Positions 29,330-42,791 are shown, counted from the first letter of the stretch. The stretch: 64,000 nucleotides of DNA from Delphinapterus leucas (GCF_002288925.2 NW_022097996.1:10424451-10488450), one strand, 5' to 3'. The notes: generated from the letters alone by a model not told the origin. Program-made: numbers and translations.

Positions 29330-29643
29330 GACACAAATGAACCTATCTATGAAACAGAATCACAGACATAGAGAACAGACTGGTGGTTGTAAGGGAGGAA
29401 AGGGGATGGGAGAGGGATAAATTAAGAGTTTGGGGTTAGCAGATACACACTATACTATATATAAAATAAACAAAAAAAGGACCTATTGTATAGCACAGAG
29501 AACTATATTCAATATCCTGTAATAAACCATAATGGAAAAGAATATGAAAAAAGAATATATATATGTATAAATGAATCACTGTGCTGTACACCAGAAACAA
29601 ACACAACATTGTAAATCAACTATACTTCAATTAAAAAAAAAAA
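28532..29643 (+). mobile_element. 5'-truncated L1 with ORF2 C-terminal remnant
   Basis: The open frame 28633-29019 encodes the end of L1 ORF2p ([35 protein letters not shown]). A perfect 15-base duplication 'agagtctttcatttg' lies at 28517-28531 and 29644-29658. A SINE interrupts the element at 29031-29330. Confidence 0.95.
29031..29330 (+). mobile_element. CHR-2-like SINE nested in the L1
   Basis: It starts 'gggacttcactggtggcaca' and ends with (TAAA)n at about 29296-29328. L1 3' UTR resumes immediately after with 'acacaaatgaacctatctat'. Confidence 0.92.
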
Positions 29644-29884
29644 AGAGTCTTTCATTTGGTCCTTAGTCTAGCCCATGGGCTCCATCAAGGTTGTAAGTCA
29701 CAGCTGATCCATCTTCCCAGGAAATGGGACACTGTCTAGAGTTAGGCGGGATGCTACCATCAGAAACAGCAAGACTGGGGTTCAAGCCAGGCCTTGATTC
29801 TAGAGGAGACCAGGGGAGAATTTACATTGCTCAGAAGACTGGGAGGTGGGCAGGGAAAACAATAGTTTTTGAAAACACAGCTTT

Positions 29885-30760
29885 AAATGCCACACAGTAT
29901 TCTGATGTATAGATGTACTACCCTTTAATTTACCATTTTCCTATGGTTGGACATTTATATGGTGCTGTTTTTCTCCACTGTAAATAATATCGTAGGGAAT
30001 ATTCTTATACAGATATCTCTGTCTCTATCTCTGATTTTTATCTTCAGGATGAATTTTTAAGAATTCCATTACAGGATCTGAGTATAAGAGCATTTTAGTC
30101 TCAAATGTTTTCAAGGAACACCGCTTACTAGCAGGAATGAGAATTCCTGTGATACCATTTTTTTTGAAACCAAACATGAATATTATTCTTTCCTGCAGTA
30201 GGTCCGTGGGATCGGATTTATAATATTACTGCTTGCACTGCTTGGGTTGACATTTTTCTTTTTACTTTGAAAGAATTTCAAACTCAGAAAAGTTGCAATA
30301 GTACAAAGAACTCCCATCTACCGTGTATCAACTTGCCAACATTTTATAACATTTGCTTTACCGTTCTTTATGAATGTATGTGTGTGTGCTTGTGCATATA
30401 CCTGTCTCAACTATTCCAAAGGAGTTGTGTATATCATGTCCCTTCATCCCCTAATATTGTAGTGTATTCCATAAAAACAAGTATGTTCTCTTATATAACC
30501 CCAATATAATGACCAAATTCAGGAAATTCAACATCAGTATAATACTATCACCTTATCCACAGTCTACTTTCAAATTTCATCAATTGTCCAGTTGGCTTAT
30601 AAAGCAATACTTTTGGGTATAGCATCCAACCCAGGACCAAGTACTTCATTAGATTCCTTTAATCTCAGACATATTTGAGGAATACAGGCCATCTGTTTTA
30701 TAAAATGTGAGTTTGTCTGATGTCTCTTCGTGATCAGGATTAGATATCTTTGGCTAAAAA
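29885..30760 (-). mobile_element. Old L1M-type fragments, antisense
   Basis: 'tggttggacatttatatggt' is antisense L1 ORF2 end. 'tttcaaactcagaaaagttg' through 'aattgtccagttggcttata' is the antisense 3' UTR pattern of old L1M elements. Probably two or more fragments. Confidence 0.6.
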
Positions 30761-31409
30761 CAACTGCTTAAGTGCCTCATCCTTTTTAATGAACAGAGTC
30801 GGAATTCACCGCTGACCTCTTGACAATGAGTGAGGAATCTGGAAACTAAAAGCAGATACAAGCCTAGAAGCAGGTCCCTCACTTTCTGTCCTGCAGGGTG
30901 GTCCTCACTAGCCCATGGGGGTGAGTGTGTAGGGCAGGGAGATTGAGGAGGACTGGGAATAAGCCTCCCAGTCTCTTAGACCTGGAATGTCATCTGCCTG
31001 TGGCTGCTGGTGACCAGGAGGCATTGCCAAGACACTTTCACAATGTGGGGCAGGAGCAGGGAGAAGGCAGTGGACCCTCAGCTCCGTATCAGCCTGGGGG
31101 CTTCGGGAGGCAATACCTTCCTTTCTCAGCTTCCCTGACTCTCCAGATCGGCTGAACCCCTGAAGTGCAGGGCGCATCTCAGAGCACAGCAGTGGTGGGG
31201 CGGGGGGGCAAAAGGCATGACTTTTGCCACTAAGCAGAGGACCCTGCCAGGCTGAGACCACTAGCAGCTCCCTGTCTCCTGACCTCCCTTGGTCTCTCCT
31301 CCTCTTGTTCATTTTCCAGCAGCCCCCTTCAGGCCCCACACATCCTCCTTTGGGAATTCCTCCCTTTTCTATCTTCTGGTGAAAGCTCCAGAGCTCATGG
31401 CCAAAGCCT
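30761..31409. other. Intergenic, unassigned
   Basis: GC-richer than its surroundings. An open frame at 30908-31339 (minus) has no recognisable domain, splice context or initiator support. Confidence 0.5.
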
Positions 31410-31520
31410 TTTATATATATAAACCTGAATCTCGTTGCTGTACACCTGAAACTAATGCAAAATTGTAAATAAACTATACGTCAGTAAAATTTTTTTTTAA
31501 GTTTAAAAAAATTAAAAAAC
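31410..31520 (+). mobile_element. L1 3' terminal fragment
   Basis: 'tcgttgctgtacacctgaaa' to 'aactatacgtcagtaaaat' plus a poly-T/A end is an L1 3' tail of about 110 bases. Confidence 0.85.
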
Positions 31521-32429
31521 GTTTCACTGATTAATGACATAAGGGAATGGTTGTTTGTGGAGCACTTCATTACCTGACAACATGGGATAAATGAGGTGTT
31601 ATTATCAAAATACAACAGCATCAGCATTTCCGTGTCAAGGAGAGAATTGAGAAGCGACCTCTCATTTTCTCTGAAAGCATCATACCACGCGCAGTGTGTG
31701 CTACCAATTTACCTTCAGTTCTGTTTCTTTTGCATTTCTCTCCATTCTAATTGAATTACCCAGAAAAGTACGAATGTGTGCTGGTTTATTTTCTTCTTTC
31801 TAACTACCATGTCATAGCTCAGTATATCTTCTCTTCTCCCAGCCACATGGTTTAATCTGATTAGGGATAAAGAGAACATTGATAACAAGCCATGAAATCT
31901 GGATGAGACTGTGTTCTAGACACCCTCTGTAATAAGAACCACTTTAAATTTCTATTTTAAAATCTTGCTGCCTAGTCTTTACACAAGTCTTCTCATTTGC
32001 TTTTCCCTCTGGCAGAAACATGTGAGTTCTTGCTGCTGGAAAGGGGACAAGTTATGTGACTGTGGTCTTTGTCTTTTGGCATCACATGGAGAAAAAGGCA
32101 GATTTTACTTTGAGTGAGATGAGAAAAGGCAGTATAGACAGGTAGAAAGAAAGCTGATGACCGCTGATTGGTGCTCTCTCTCTCTCTCGCTCTCTGAAGT
32201 CAAAACCTGTAGTAGAAAGTTTTTGAAAACCTGGTAGAATTGTTGAAACTCTGAAACTACCTGTGTCTCAGGAACAGTTCAGGGTGATTGAAACATTCCT
32301 ACTCAAGTCCAGATTGGGCAGAGCCAACATTAGGTAGGAATAATTGAGGACAATTAAGGACTATATTTAGGCATGTACTTCTTTACATCTTACTGAGACT
32401 GTTCAATTTTTATTATTTTGATAATGACA
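31521..32429. other. Intergenic, unassigned, with a short (TC)n
   Basis: A (CT)n run lies at about 32172-32195. No other element recognised. Confidence 0.5.
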
Positions 32430-33521
32430 TTTATTTATGCTATTTGAGTGAGTATAATAAAGGGGCTCAAAGAACTCAGGAGAAGAAAGGATGAACAGAG
32501 TGAGAAACTAGAAGTTTTTAACAAAGAGTTAGAAAATATAAAGAGGAACGAAACAGAGAGAAGAATACAATAACTGAAATAAAAAATACACTAGAAGGAA
32601 TCAACAGTAGATTAGATGATACAGAAGAACAGATCAGCACACTGTAAGTCATAGTAGTGGAAATCATTGAAGCTGAACAGAAGAAAGAGAAAGGAATAAA
32701 AAGAAATGAGGACAGTTTAAGAGACTTCTGAGACAACATCAATCATACTAACATTTGCATTATAAGGGTCCCAGAAGGAGAAGAGAGAAAGGGGCAGGAA
32801 ACATATTTGAAGATATAATAGGTGAAAACTTCCTTAACCTGGGAAAGGAAACAGATATCCAAGTCCAGGAAGCACAGAGAGTCCCAAACAGGATCAACCC
32901 AAAGAGGACCTCACTGAGACACATTGTAATTAAAATGACAAAAATTAAAGATAAAGAGAGAATATTAAAGCAACAAGGGAAAAGCAACAAGTTACATACA
33001 AGGGAACTCCCTTAAGGCAATCAGCTGACTTTTTAGCAGAAACTCTGCAAGGCCAGAAAGGAGTGGCATGATATATTTAAGGTGATGAAAGGGAAAATCT
33101 ACAACCAAGAATACTCTACCCAGCAAGGCTATCATTCAGATTTGATGGAGAGATCAAAAGTTTACAGACAAGCAAAAGCTGAAAGAGTTCAGCTCCACCA
33201 AACCAGCTTTACAAGAAAGGTTAAACGGACTTCCCTAAGCAGAAAAGAAACTAGAAATATGAAACTTATGAAAGGAAAATGCTCATTGGTAAAGGCAAAT
33301 ATACTGTAAAGGTAAAAATCAACCATGTACAAAGCTAGCAGGAAGGTTAAAAGACAAAACGTTAAGCATGGGAGGAGGGAAGTAAAAATGTAGGGTTGAT
33401 AAAATGTGTTTGAACTTAAGAGATCAGTAACTTAAAATAATCGTGTATATATATACATATAGATAGATAGATTGCTATATATAAAACTCATGGTAACACA
33501 AACAAAAAATCTATAGTAGAT

Positions 33522-33546
33522 ACACACACACACACACACACACACA
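33522..33546. repeat. (AC)n microsatellite
   Basis: Uninterrupted CA dinucleotide run inside the L1 between ORF1 and ORF2. Confidence 0.95.
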
Positions 33547-36500
33547 GAAAGGAATCTAAACATAACATTAAAGGTAGTTATCAAATCTCAAGGGAAGAGA
33601 GCAAAAGAAAAAAAAAGGAACAAAAAGAAAACCACAAAACAACCCCCAAACAATTAAAAACATGGCAATAAGTACATATCTATTAATAATTATTAATACT
33701 TTAAATTAAATAGACTAAATGTTCCAAACAAAAGACATATAATGGTGAATGGATTAAAAAAATAAGATCCAGGTATATACTGCCTATAAGAGACACACTT
33801 CAGATCTGAAAACATACATAGCCTGAAAGTGGGGGGATGGAAAAAGTATTCCATGCAAATGGAAATAAAAAGAAAGCTGGGTTAACAATACTTATATCAG
33901 ACAAAATAGCCTTTAAAACAAAGACTATAATAAGAGACAAAGAAGGACATTACATAAAGATAAAGGGATCAATCCAACAAGAAAATATAACAATTTGTAA
34001 ATATATATGCACACAGCATAGGAGCACCTAAATACATAAAGCAAATATTATCAAATATAAAGGGAGAAATTGACAGCATCACAATTAGAGTAGGGAACTT
34101 TAATACCCAACTTACATCAATGAACAGATCATCCAGATAGAAAATCAATAAGGAAGCATTGGCCTTAAATGATATATTAGAACAAATGGACTGTATATAT
34201 ACATTCCATCCCAAAGCAGCAGAATACACATTCTCTTCAGGTGCACTTGGAACATTCTTCAGGATAGATCACTTGCTCAGCCACAAGACAAGTCTCAGTA
34301 AATCTAAGAAGACTGAAATCATATTGAGCATCTTTTCCAACTACAATGCTATGAGACTAGAAATCAACTACAAGAAAAAAAACTGCAAAAAGCACAAACA
34401 CATGGAGGCTAAATGATATGCTACTAAACAACCCACGGATCACTGAGGAAATCAAAGAAGAAATTTAAAAAATACCTGGAGACAAATGAAAATGAAAACA
34501 CAATGATCCAAAATCTATGGATGCAGCAAAAGCAGTTCTAAAGGGGAAGTTTATAGAGATAAAAGCCCACCTCAGGAAAACAGGAAAAATCTCAATAAAC
34601 AACCTAAACTTACACCTAAAGAAACTAGAAAAAGAAAAAAAAACAAAATCCAAAGTTAGCAGAAGGAAAGAAATCATAAAGATCAGAGCAGAAATAAATA
34701 AAATAGTGACTGAAGGGGGAAAAAAAGAAAAGATCAATGAAACTAAGAGCTGGTTCTTTGAAAAGATAAACAAAATTGATAAACCTTTAGTCAGACTCAT
34801 CAAGAAAAAAAGAAAGAGAGCCTAAATAAGTAAAATCAGAAATGTAAAAGGAGAGGTCACAACCAACACCACAGAAATACAATGGATCATGAGAGATTAG
34901 TATGAACAATTATACACCAATAAAAGGGATAACCTAAAAGAAAAATGGACATATTTATAGAAAGGTGCAATCTCCCAAGACTGAATCATGAAGAAATAGA
35001 AAATAGGAGCAGACCAATTACCAGTAATAAAATTGAATTGGTAATTTAAAAACTCCCAACCCATGAAAGTCCAGGACCAGATGGCTTCACAGATGAATTC
35101 TTCCAAATATTTACAGAAGAGTTAACACCTTTCCTTCTTAAACTATTCCAAACAAAATTGAAGAGGGAGGAATATTTCCAAATTCATTCCATGAGGCCAG
35201 CATCACCATGATACCACAAACAGACAAAGATATCACAGAAAAGGGAAAATTATAGGCCAATATTACTGATAAACTTAGATGCAAAAATCCTCAACAAAAT
35301 TTTAGCAAACTGAATTCAACAATACATTAAAAAAATCAGACACCATGATCAAGTGGGAATTAGCCCAGGGATGCAAGGGTGGTTCAGTATCTGCAAATCA
35401 ATCAATGTGATAACCAATTAACAAATTAACAAGAAAAATAAAAGGAATCCAAATTGGAAAGGAAAAAGTAAAATTGTCACTGTTTGCAGATAACAGGATA
35501 CTATATATAGAATATCCTAAAGATGCCACCAAAACACTATTAGAACTCATCAATGAATTTGGTTGCAAGACAAAAATTAATATACAGAAATCTGTTGCGT
35601 TCCTATACACTAAAAAGAAACTATCAGAGAAATTATGAAAATAATCCCACTTACAATAACATCAAAAAGGATAAAATACCTAGGAATAAATCTAATTAAG
35701 GAGGTAAAAGACCTGTACTTGGAAAACTGTAAGACACTGATGAAAGAAATTGAAGACAATGCAAACAGGTGGAAAGCTATATTGTGTTCATGGTCATTTT
35801 AACAATGACCATACTACCGAAGGCAACCTACAGCTTCAATGCAATTTCTATCAAAATACCAATGGCATTCTTCACAGAAGTAGAACAAATATTCTAAAAA
35901 TTATATAGAAACACAAAAACCCCAAATAGGCAAAACAATCTTGAGAAAGGACAAAGCTGGAGGTATCATGTGCCCTGATTTCAAACTATACTACAAAGCT
36001 ACAGTAATCAAAACAGTATAGTACTAGCACAAAAACAGACACATAGATCAATGGAACAGAATAGAGAACCCAGAAGTGAACCCAGGCATATACAGGCAAT
36101 TAATGTATGACAAAGGAGGCAAGAATATGCAATAGGGAAAAGACAGCATCTTCAAGTGGTGTTGGGAAAACTGGACAGCTACAAGCAAAAGAATCAAATG
36201 GGAATACTCTCTCATACCATGCACAAATATAAATTCAAAATGGATTAAAGACTTAAATGTAAGACCTGAAACCATAAAACTTCTAAAAGAAAACATTGGC
36301 AGTAAACTGTTTGACACTGGTCTTAGTAATATTTTTTTGAATATGTCTCTCCAGGTAAGGAAACAAAAGCCAAAATAAACAAATGGGACTACATCAAACT
36401 AAAAGACTTTTTGCACAACTAAGGAAATATCAACCAAATGAAAAGGCTACCTACTGAATGGGAGAAGATAATCGATATATCCGATAAGGGGTTAATTTCC

Positions 36501-37022
36501 AAACTATACAAAGAACTCATGCAACTCAACATCAGAAAACCCAAGAAACCCAATTAAAAAATGGACAGAGTGTCTGAATATACATTTTTCCAAAGAAGAC
36601 ATACACATGACCAACAGGCACATGGAAAGATGCTCAATGTTGCTAGTTATCAGGAAAATGCAAATCAAAACCAGAATGAGATATCACCTCACACCTGTCA
36701 GAACAGTATTATAAAAAAGACAACAAATAACAAGTGTTGGCCAGGATGTGGAGAAAAGGGAACCCTCATGTGCTATTGGTGGGAATGTAAATTTGTGCAG
36801 CCACTATCGGAAACAAAATGGAAGTTCCTCAAAAAATTACAAATAGACTTACTATATGATCCAGAAATCCTACTCCTGGGTATTTATCTGAAGGAAAAGA
36901 AAAACACTATTATCGAAAAGTTATATGCGTGCCTATGTTCACTGAAGCATTATTTACAATAGCCAAGATATGAAAGTCACCTAAATTCCCATCAATAGAT
37001 GAATGGATAGAAGATGTGGTGT

Positions 37023-37024
<2 letters not shown>

Positions 37025-37059
<35 letters not shown>
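37025..37059. repeat. (AC)n microsatellite
   Basis: About 17 uninterrupted AC units, in the L1 ORF2 end where the consensus has a 'gtatatatac' patch. Confidence 0.97.
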
Positions 37060-37061
<2 letters not shown>

Positions 37062-37920
37062 GGAATGTTACTTGATCATAAAAAAGAATGAAATCTTATC
37101 ATCTGTAACGTGTAACAATATGGATGGATCTAGACAGTATTATGCTAAGTGAAATAAGTCAGAAGACAGACAAATACTGTATGATTTCACTTATATGTGG
37201 AATCTAAAAACAAAACAAATGAACAAACATAACAAAACAGAAACAGAGTTATCGATACAGAGAACAAACAGGTGGCTGCCAGAGGAAAGGGGGGCGGGGG
37301 GAGGAAAGAAATAGGTGAGGGAGAGTAAGAGGTATAAACTTCCAATTGCAAAATAGATGAGTCACAGATGTGAAATGCTCAGGGTGGGGAATATAGTCAA
37401 TAACTACGTAATATCTTTGTATGGTGACATAGCCATAACTATGGTGATCATTTTGAAATGTATAGAAATATCAAATCAGTATGTTGTACAACAGGAACTA
37501 ACAGAGTGTTGTAGTTCAATTATATTTCAAAAACAAACAAACTCATAGAAAAAGAGATCAGATTTGTGGTTATCAGAAGCAGGGAATAGGGAGGGGGAAT
37601 TGCATAAAGGGGGTCAAACAGTACAAAGTTCCAGTTATAAGATAAATAAGTACTAGGGATGTCATGCACACCATGACAAATATAATTAACACTGCTGTAT
37701 GTTATATATGAAAGTTAAGGGAGTAAATCCTAAGAGTCCTCATCACAAGGAAAAAACACTTTTTCTACCTCTTTCATTTTATGTCAAGATGAGATGATGG
37801 ATGTTCACTAAACTTATTGGGATAATCGTGACATATGTAAGTCAGATCATTATGTTGGACACCTTAAATTTATACAGTGCTGTGCGTCGATTATATCACA
37901 ATAAAACTGAAATTTAAAAA

Positions 37921-38352
37921 GAGATTTATGCACTATAACTACCTTTTTAAAAAGTGTTTCAAGTGCTGCTCTCCTGAGGCACAGAGTTTCAGAAATATTG
38001 CTGGTGGACTGATAACCAACAGATCAAATCAGACCCTATAGTGTAGGTTCTCCGGCTCCTACGGAAATCTAATTATGCCTGGAAAAGGGAGTGTACACAG
38101 TCCCTGCTGTAAAATATGCTAATAAAGACCTCAGCCGTAAGACGATCAGATATGCTGCAGATTCTTTTCCAGTGGGGAGAAAATTTTACATTTTCTCCAC
38201 AGTCTTCTGTTTTCTCCTATCACTTGTTTATAACAAAGTAAGAGAAGAAGTTTTTCACTATGAGCCTAGAAATTGCTCCAGTTTCTTCATAGAAATGGAA
38301 AATAATGTCTGCTTGGTAAGTCAGAATCTGGTTTGCTATACATATTCATGGG
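37921..38352. other. Intergenic, unassigned
   Basis: No recognisable element. The open frame at 38091-38360 lacks any known motif. Confidence 0.5.
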
Positions 38353-38753
38353 TGTCTTAGTCTGCTGGAGCTGCTGTAACGAAAAACCACAGACTTTGTG
38401 GCTGCAACAACAGAAAGTTATTCTCTTCGGTTCTGGAGGTTAGAAGTTCAAGCTCAAGGTGTTGGCAGGGTTGGCTGGAGACCTCTCTCCTTGGCTCGTA
38501 GAAGGCTCCCTTCTCACGGCAGCCTCACACCGTCTTTCCTCTGTCTGGGCTCCCTGGAGTCTTCCAGTGTGTCTGAGTTTCCTCTTTTTATACGGACACC
38601 AGTCAGATTGGATTAGGGACCACCCATCAGCTTCATTTTAACTTAATTACCTCTTTAAAGACACTATCTCCAAATATAGTCACACTCTAAGATAGTGGGG
38701 TGTTAGAGCTTCCACACGTGAAATTGAGGGGGACACAGTTCAGCCCATAACCA
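38353..38753 (-). mobile_element. MLT1-type LTR (ERVL-MaLR), antisense
   Basis: 'gtcttagtctgctggagctg', 'cacagactttgtggctgcaa' and 'ctatctccaaatatagtcac' are MLT1A-like in reverse orientation. Solitary LTR. Confidence 0.85.
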
Positions 38754-39299
38754 TCAGCCAGTCTTCCCAGAGCCAAGGGGCGCCTGGCGCATCCTTGACA
38801 GGGCCCAATGCTGGCTGCCTCCACACTCCGGACATGTGCTCTTCACCAGTCCTTCTCCAGTAATTTGTGGTCAGCACTACCTATCTACTTAGGGCTCCAA
38901 TGCCCAAGAGTAAGCCCCCCCTCATGAAAGCTTGCAATCTAGCTTTGGAGATGTGGAGGTGACCTCTACAAACAAAACCAAACCTAAAGAGAGGTCCAAA
39001 GAGTTATGGGGCTTCAGTGGGGAGAGGGAGCTTGTTGCCTGGTGTCCTAGTCTGTTTGGGCTGCTATAAAATACCACAGGCTGGGTGGCTTATAAACAAC
39101 AGAAATTTATTTCTCACAGTTCTGGAGGCCAGGGAGTCCAAATCAAGGTGCTGGCAGATTCAGTGCCTGGTGAGAACCCACTTCCTGGTTCATAGCTAGG
39201 GCCTTCTCTCTGTGTCTTCACAGGATGAAAGGATCAAAGGAGCTCTCTGGGGCCTCTTTTATAAGGGTACTAATCCCATTCACAAGGGCTCCACCCTCA

Positions 39300-40126
39300 A
39301 ACGTAAATTGGTGCAGCCACTATGGAAAACAGTCTGAAGAGTCCTCAAAAAACTAAAAATAGAGCTGCCATATGATCCATCAATCCTATTCCTGGGCAGA
39401 TACCCAGACAAAACTATAATTTGAAAAGATACATGCACCCCTATTTTCATAACAGCACTATTTACAATAGCCAAGACATGGAAGCAACCTAAAGGTCCAT
39501 CAACAGATGAATGGATAAAGGAGGTGTGGAGTGTGTATACACACACACACACACACACACACATATATTTATATATATACACACACATATATATGTATAT
39601 ATATGTACATATATATGTGTGTATATATATATATATATATAAAATGGAATATTACTCAGCCATTAAAAAGAATTAAATAATGCCATTTGTAGCAACGTGG
39701 ATGGACCTAGAGATTATCATACTAAGTAAGTCAGAAAGAGAAAGACAAATACCGTATGATATCACTTATGTGTGGAATCGAAAATATGACACCAATGAAC
39801 ATGTCTACGAAACAGAAACAGACTCACAGACATAGAGATGAGACTTGTGGTTGCCAAGGGCATGGGGTGGGGAAGGGAAGGATTGGGAATTTGGGTTATT
39901 GGGAATTGCGTTAGCAGATGCTAACTATTATATATGGGATGGATAACTAACAAGGACCTGATGTATAGCACAGGGAATCCTACTCAATATTTGTAATAAC
40001 CTAAATGGCAAAAGAATCTGGAAAACAATAGATACATGTATATGTATAACTGAGTCACTTTGCTGTACAGCAGAAATTAATACAACATTGTAAATCAACT
40101 ATACTTCAATAAGATTTTTAAAAAAT
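39300..40126 (+). mobile_element. 5'-truncated L1 inserted in the MLT1 LTR
   Basis: It opens in ORF2 ('aaattggtgcagccactatg') and ends 'ttcaataagatttttaaaaa'. The perfect duplication 'agggctccaccctca' is at 39285-39299 and 40127-40141. Confidence 0.97.
39533..39642. repeat. Compound (AC)n/(AT)n microsatellite
   Basis: About 110 bases of alternating TG/AC/AT dinucleotides inside the L1, likely length-variable. Confidence 0.95.
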
Positions 40127-40250
40127 AGGGCTCCACCCTCATGGCCTAATTACCTGCCAAAGACCCCACCTCCTAATACCATCACATGGGGGGTTAGGAT
40201 TTCAACATATGAATTTTGTGTACAAATATTCAGTCCATAGCACCTGGGTA

Positions 40251-40884
40251 GCTGTAGCCTCTTCCTGAAAAACAGTGACTGCAGGAGACGGTAAGCTGAG
40301 CTGAGCTAATGGCACTGGAGGGTGTTCAAGTCCAAGGCCCCTCACTCCTCCAGGCCCTCCTCCCTCTTCAAAGGGTCATGTTCTTGATATCAAGAGGGCG
40401 GGGAGCCAAGAGGCTGGGCCTCTGTTCAGTAAGGCAGAAGTCAAGACAAAAGCCTGCTCAAGTAAGAGGATGAGAGAGGACGTGAGGTCATACCTCCCCA
40501 GACGTACATGAGCATGTCCCATGGATGTCCCTCTGAGGCTGTCCACCTGGAAGGGTACAGTTCCCCAGACGAGTAGATTCTGAAAGTGCACACATTAGTC
40601 TCTCCTCTTTCTCCCCATCAATTCTTTTCCTTCCAGAGGGCAGGGGAAAATTTGGGTTATTCTGAAAACAAGAACGCACGTAGAGATCTCCATGATTTCT
40701 TCTTGGGTGGGTGAAGGTCAGTGCTTGGAACTTGCATGTGTATATACAAGTGACCACGGAGTCTTGTTTAAAGGCAGGCTCTGATATAGCAGGTTTGGGG
40801 TTGGAGCTGGAGATGCTACCTTTGCAGCAGGCTCCCAGATCTGCTCAAGCTGCTGGTCTCCGGACCACTCTTCGGGCAGAAAAG
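40251..40884. other. Intergenic, unassigned
   Basis: No named repeat. The short open frames show no protein motifs. Confidence 0.5.
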
Positions 40885-41045
40885 AGGGAGAGGAAGTCAA
40901 GAGCCCTGGCTACAGGTCCTGCCTCTTCTGCTGGGATGCCTGCACCAGTTACTTCACTTCTTTGGGCCATGGACCCCTCATCTCCAAAATGAGGGAACAG
41001 TGTGTCACTGAACTCAAAGGTCCCTTCTGGATCTCACATTCTAAG
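40885..41045 (+). mobile_element. MIR SINE
   Basis: 'ctcatctccaaaatgaggga' after 'ttacttcacttctttgggcc' is a diverged sense MIR. Confidence 0.6.
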
Positions 41046-41689
41046 AGACTAACTTGAAGTTTGCCAAAGGGGTGGGGCATTTTCCCAAATGATAATAGAC
41101 TGGATGAAGAAATAGGAAGGCCATAGTAGATAGCAGTGCTACACAACTCCAGGGATGCATGTGAGTGGGACCCCCTGTATTTGTACAATGGAGCAGCCCC
41201 AGGGTTACCAGGCAAACTTTTCTGTGTCTGCTTATTCCCTTAACTCTTGAATTCCCACAAAAGTTCGTCTCCATGTAGAATGCATTGTCAATTTTTAAAA
41301 TTGCTGTATGCTTGAGGGATCAATACTCCTCCAACTGCCCACTAATGACTGGTCCCCTGGCCCCCTGAGAAGTGCTTTCCCCTCTCCATCAGAAAAGATT
41401 AGGCCTAAAAGGGCCTGGTGCCTGGAAGAGGAAGCTTGGGAGCGACTGTTCAGTGCTTTGAATGTGTGCCAAGGTGTGCTGTAATATGAGACCACGCACT
41501 CAAATGTGCCCAACTGAATACTGGAATGTCAGCACCAAAGGGGTCCTGGGAATCACCAGGGTGCAGAGAGGTCAAGGGTGTGGGCTTGGCATGTTGGCAC
41601 CTGGATGCTTGGGCTTCAACCTTTGGGCAAAATGCCTGTGGTCTCTGGAGATGCTGCTGCCCAGTCATGCAGTCATGCAGGGGAATGGG

Positions 41690-41866
41690 CTCAGTAGTTG
41701 TGGCATGTGGGCTCAGTAGTTGTGGCTCATGGGCTCTAGAGAGCAGGTTCAGTAGTTTTGGTGCACGGGCTTAGCTGCTCCGCGGCATGTGGGATGCCAG
41801 GGCTCGAACCCACATCCCCTGCATTGGCAGGCAGATTCTTAACCACTGCGCCACCAGGGAAGTCCC
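41690..41866 (-). mobile_element. CHR-2-like SINE, truncated, antisense
   Basis: Only the head half remains, ending 'gcgccaccagggaagtccc'. It contains a small internal deletion after 'gcatgtgggat'. Confidence 0.9.
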
Positions 41867-42227
41867 AATAGGTGTTTAAAGATTGGCTAAAACAATCATG
41901 GATGAATCAATCACAATAATGAACTAGTGTAAAATTACATGTGCAAAGAATTTTTTAAAATTAGATAAATGGGGCTTTTGGTTAAATATGACGGATTGAA
42001 TATAAATATTTATCTCCTCTGCCTTTAGAACCCCACTAAAACAACTAAAATGGTTTTGGTATTTTGTTGTTGTTTTTAGGCACAAACCTAGTCAAAGGGA
42101 ATGGGAGAGAAAACAATGTCAACAAAATTCTAGAAGCTGAAAAGCAGAAAAACGAAGATTCAGGAAAACTGAATTCCCTAAATTGTGAAGGCAGAGAGGC
42201 CAAGGAACAATCTGATTTGAAAACTAA

Positions 42228-42791
42228 TGTGGTGGTTTTAAAACATAGCCCCCAAATTCTTTGACACTCCTCCCAGTAAGAGATGGCATTTATGTCCTCT
42301 CTACTTGATCTGGAAGGATGTGAGTTTTCAATCAATAGAGAATAGCAGAAGTGATGCTGTAGGACTTTTGAAGCAGTTCATAAAAGACCATGCAGCCTCT
42401 GCCTGTTTCTCTTGGAATGCTTGCTCTCAGAGTGCTCCCTCTTGGACCCCAGCCATCACTCTGTGAGAGACCCAAATTACATGAAGAGACCATGTAGACA
42501 GTCCCAGCTGAGTCCCGCCTAACAGACTGAGTCCAGTCCAAATCTTTGCAGCCCAAGTACCAGATGAGTAATGAAACCATCTTGGAAGTAGATCTTCCAG
42601 CTTCAGCTGTTTCAACGTTCAGCTATTTGAGTCACATTTAGCCATCTGAGTCTGCCCAATTGAATTCCAGACATCATTGCCTGGCTTGCCCACATTCCCA
42701 ACCCATGGACTCCATGAACCTGTTGAATGGTTTTAGTTTCATGCTATGAGGATTTGGGATGGTTTGTTACACAGCAATAGTAACTGATACA
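42228..42791 (+). mobile_element. MLT1-type solitary LTR, sense
   Basis: It begins TG ('tgtggtggttttaaaacata') and ends CA ('agtaactgataca'), the LTR boundary dinucleotides, with short A-rich flanks. 'ttctttgacactcctcccag' and 'gaaaccatcttggaagtaga' are MLT1 phrases. Confidence 0.8.

Larger units (their letters stand above)
32430..37920 (+). mobile_element. Near full-length decayed L1 LINE (ORF1, ORF2, 3' UTR)
   Basis: Order and content fit a complete L1. ORF1 remnants are at about 32470-33310 (IDIQVQEAQRVPNRINPKRT; 'actctacccagcaaggctat'). ORF2 remnants are at about 33720-36970 (ENITICKYICTQHRS-like endonuclease region; 'tcagtatctgcaaatcaatc' in the reverse-transcriptase region; VQPLSETKWKFLKKLQIDL near the end). 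A 3' UTR runs to about 37920. Many stops and frameshifts break both frames, so it cannot be active. Internal microsatellites are at 33522-33546 and 37025-37059. It could be two overlapping L1 copies, since 3' UTR wording recurs after 37540. Confidence 0.85.
39047..40250 (-). mobile_element. Second MLT1/MST-type LTR, antisense, split by an L1
   Basis: The left part is 39047-39299, starting 'cctagtctgtttgggctgct'. The right part is 40127-40250, including 'ccccacctcctaataccatc' and 'gatttcaacatatgaatttt'. The two halves join exactly once the L1 and one target-site copy are removed. Confidence 0.92.
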
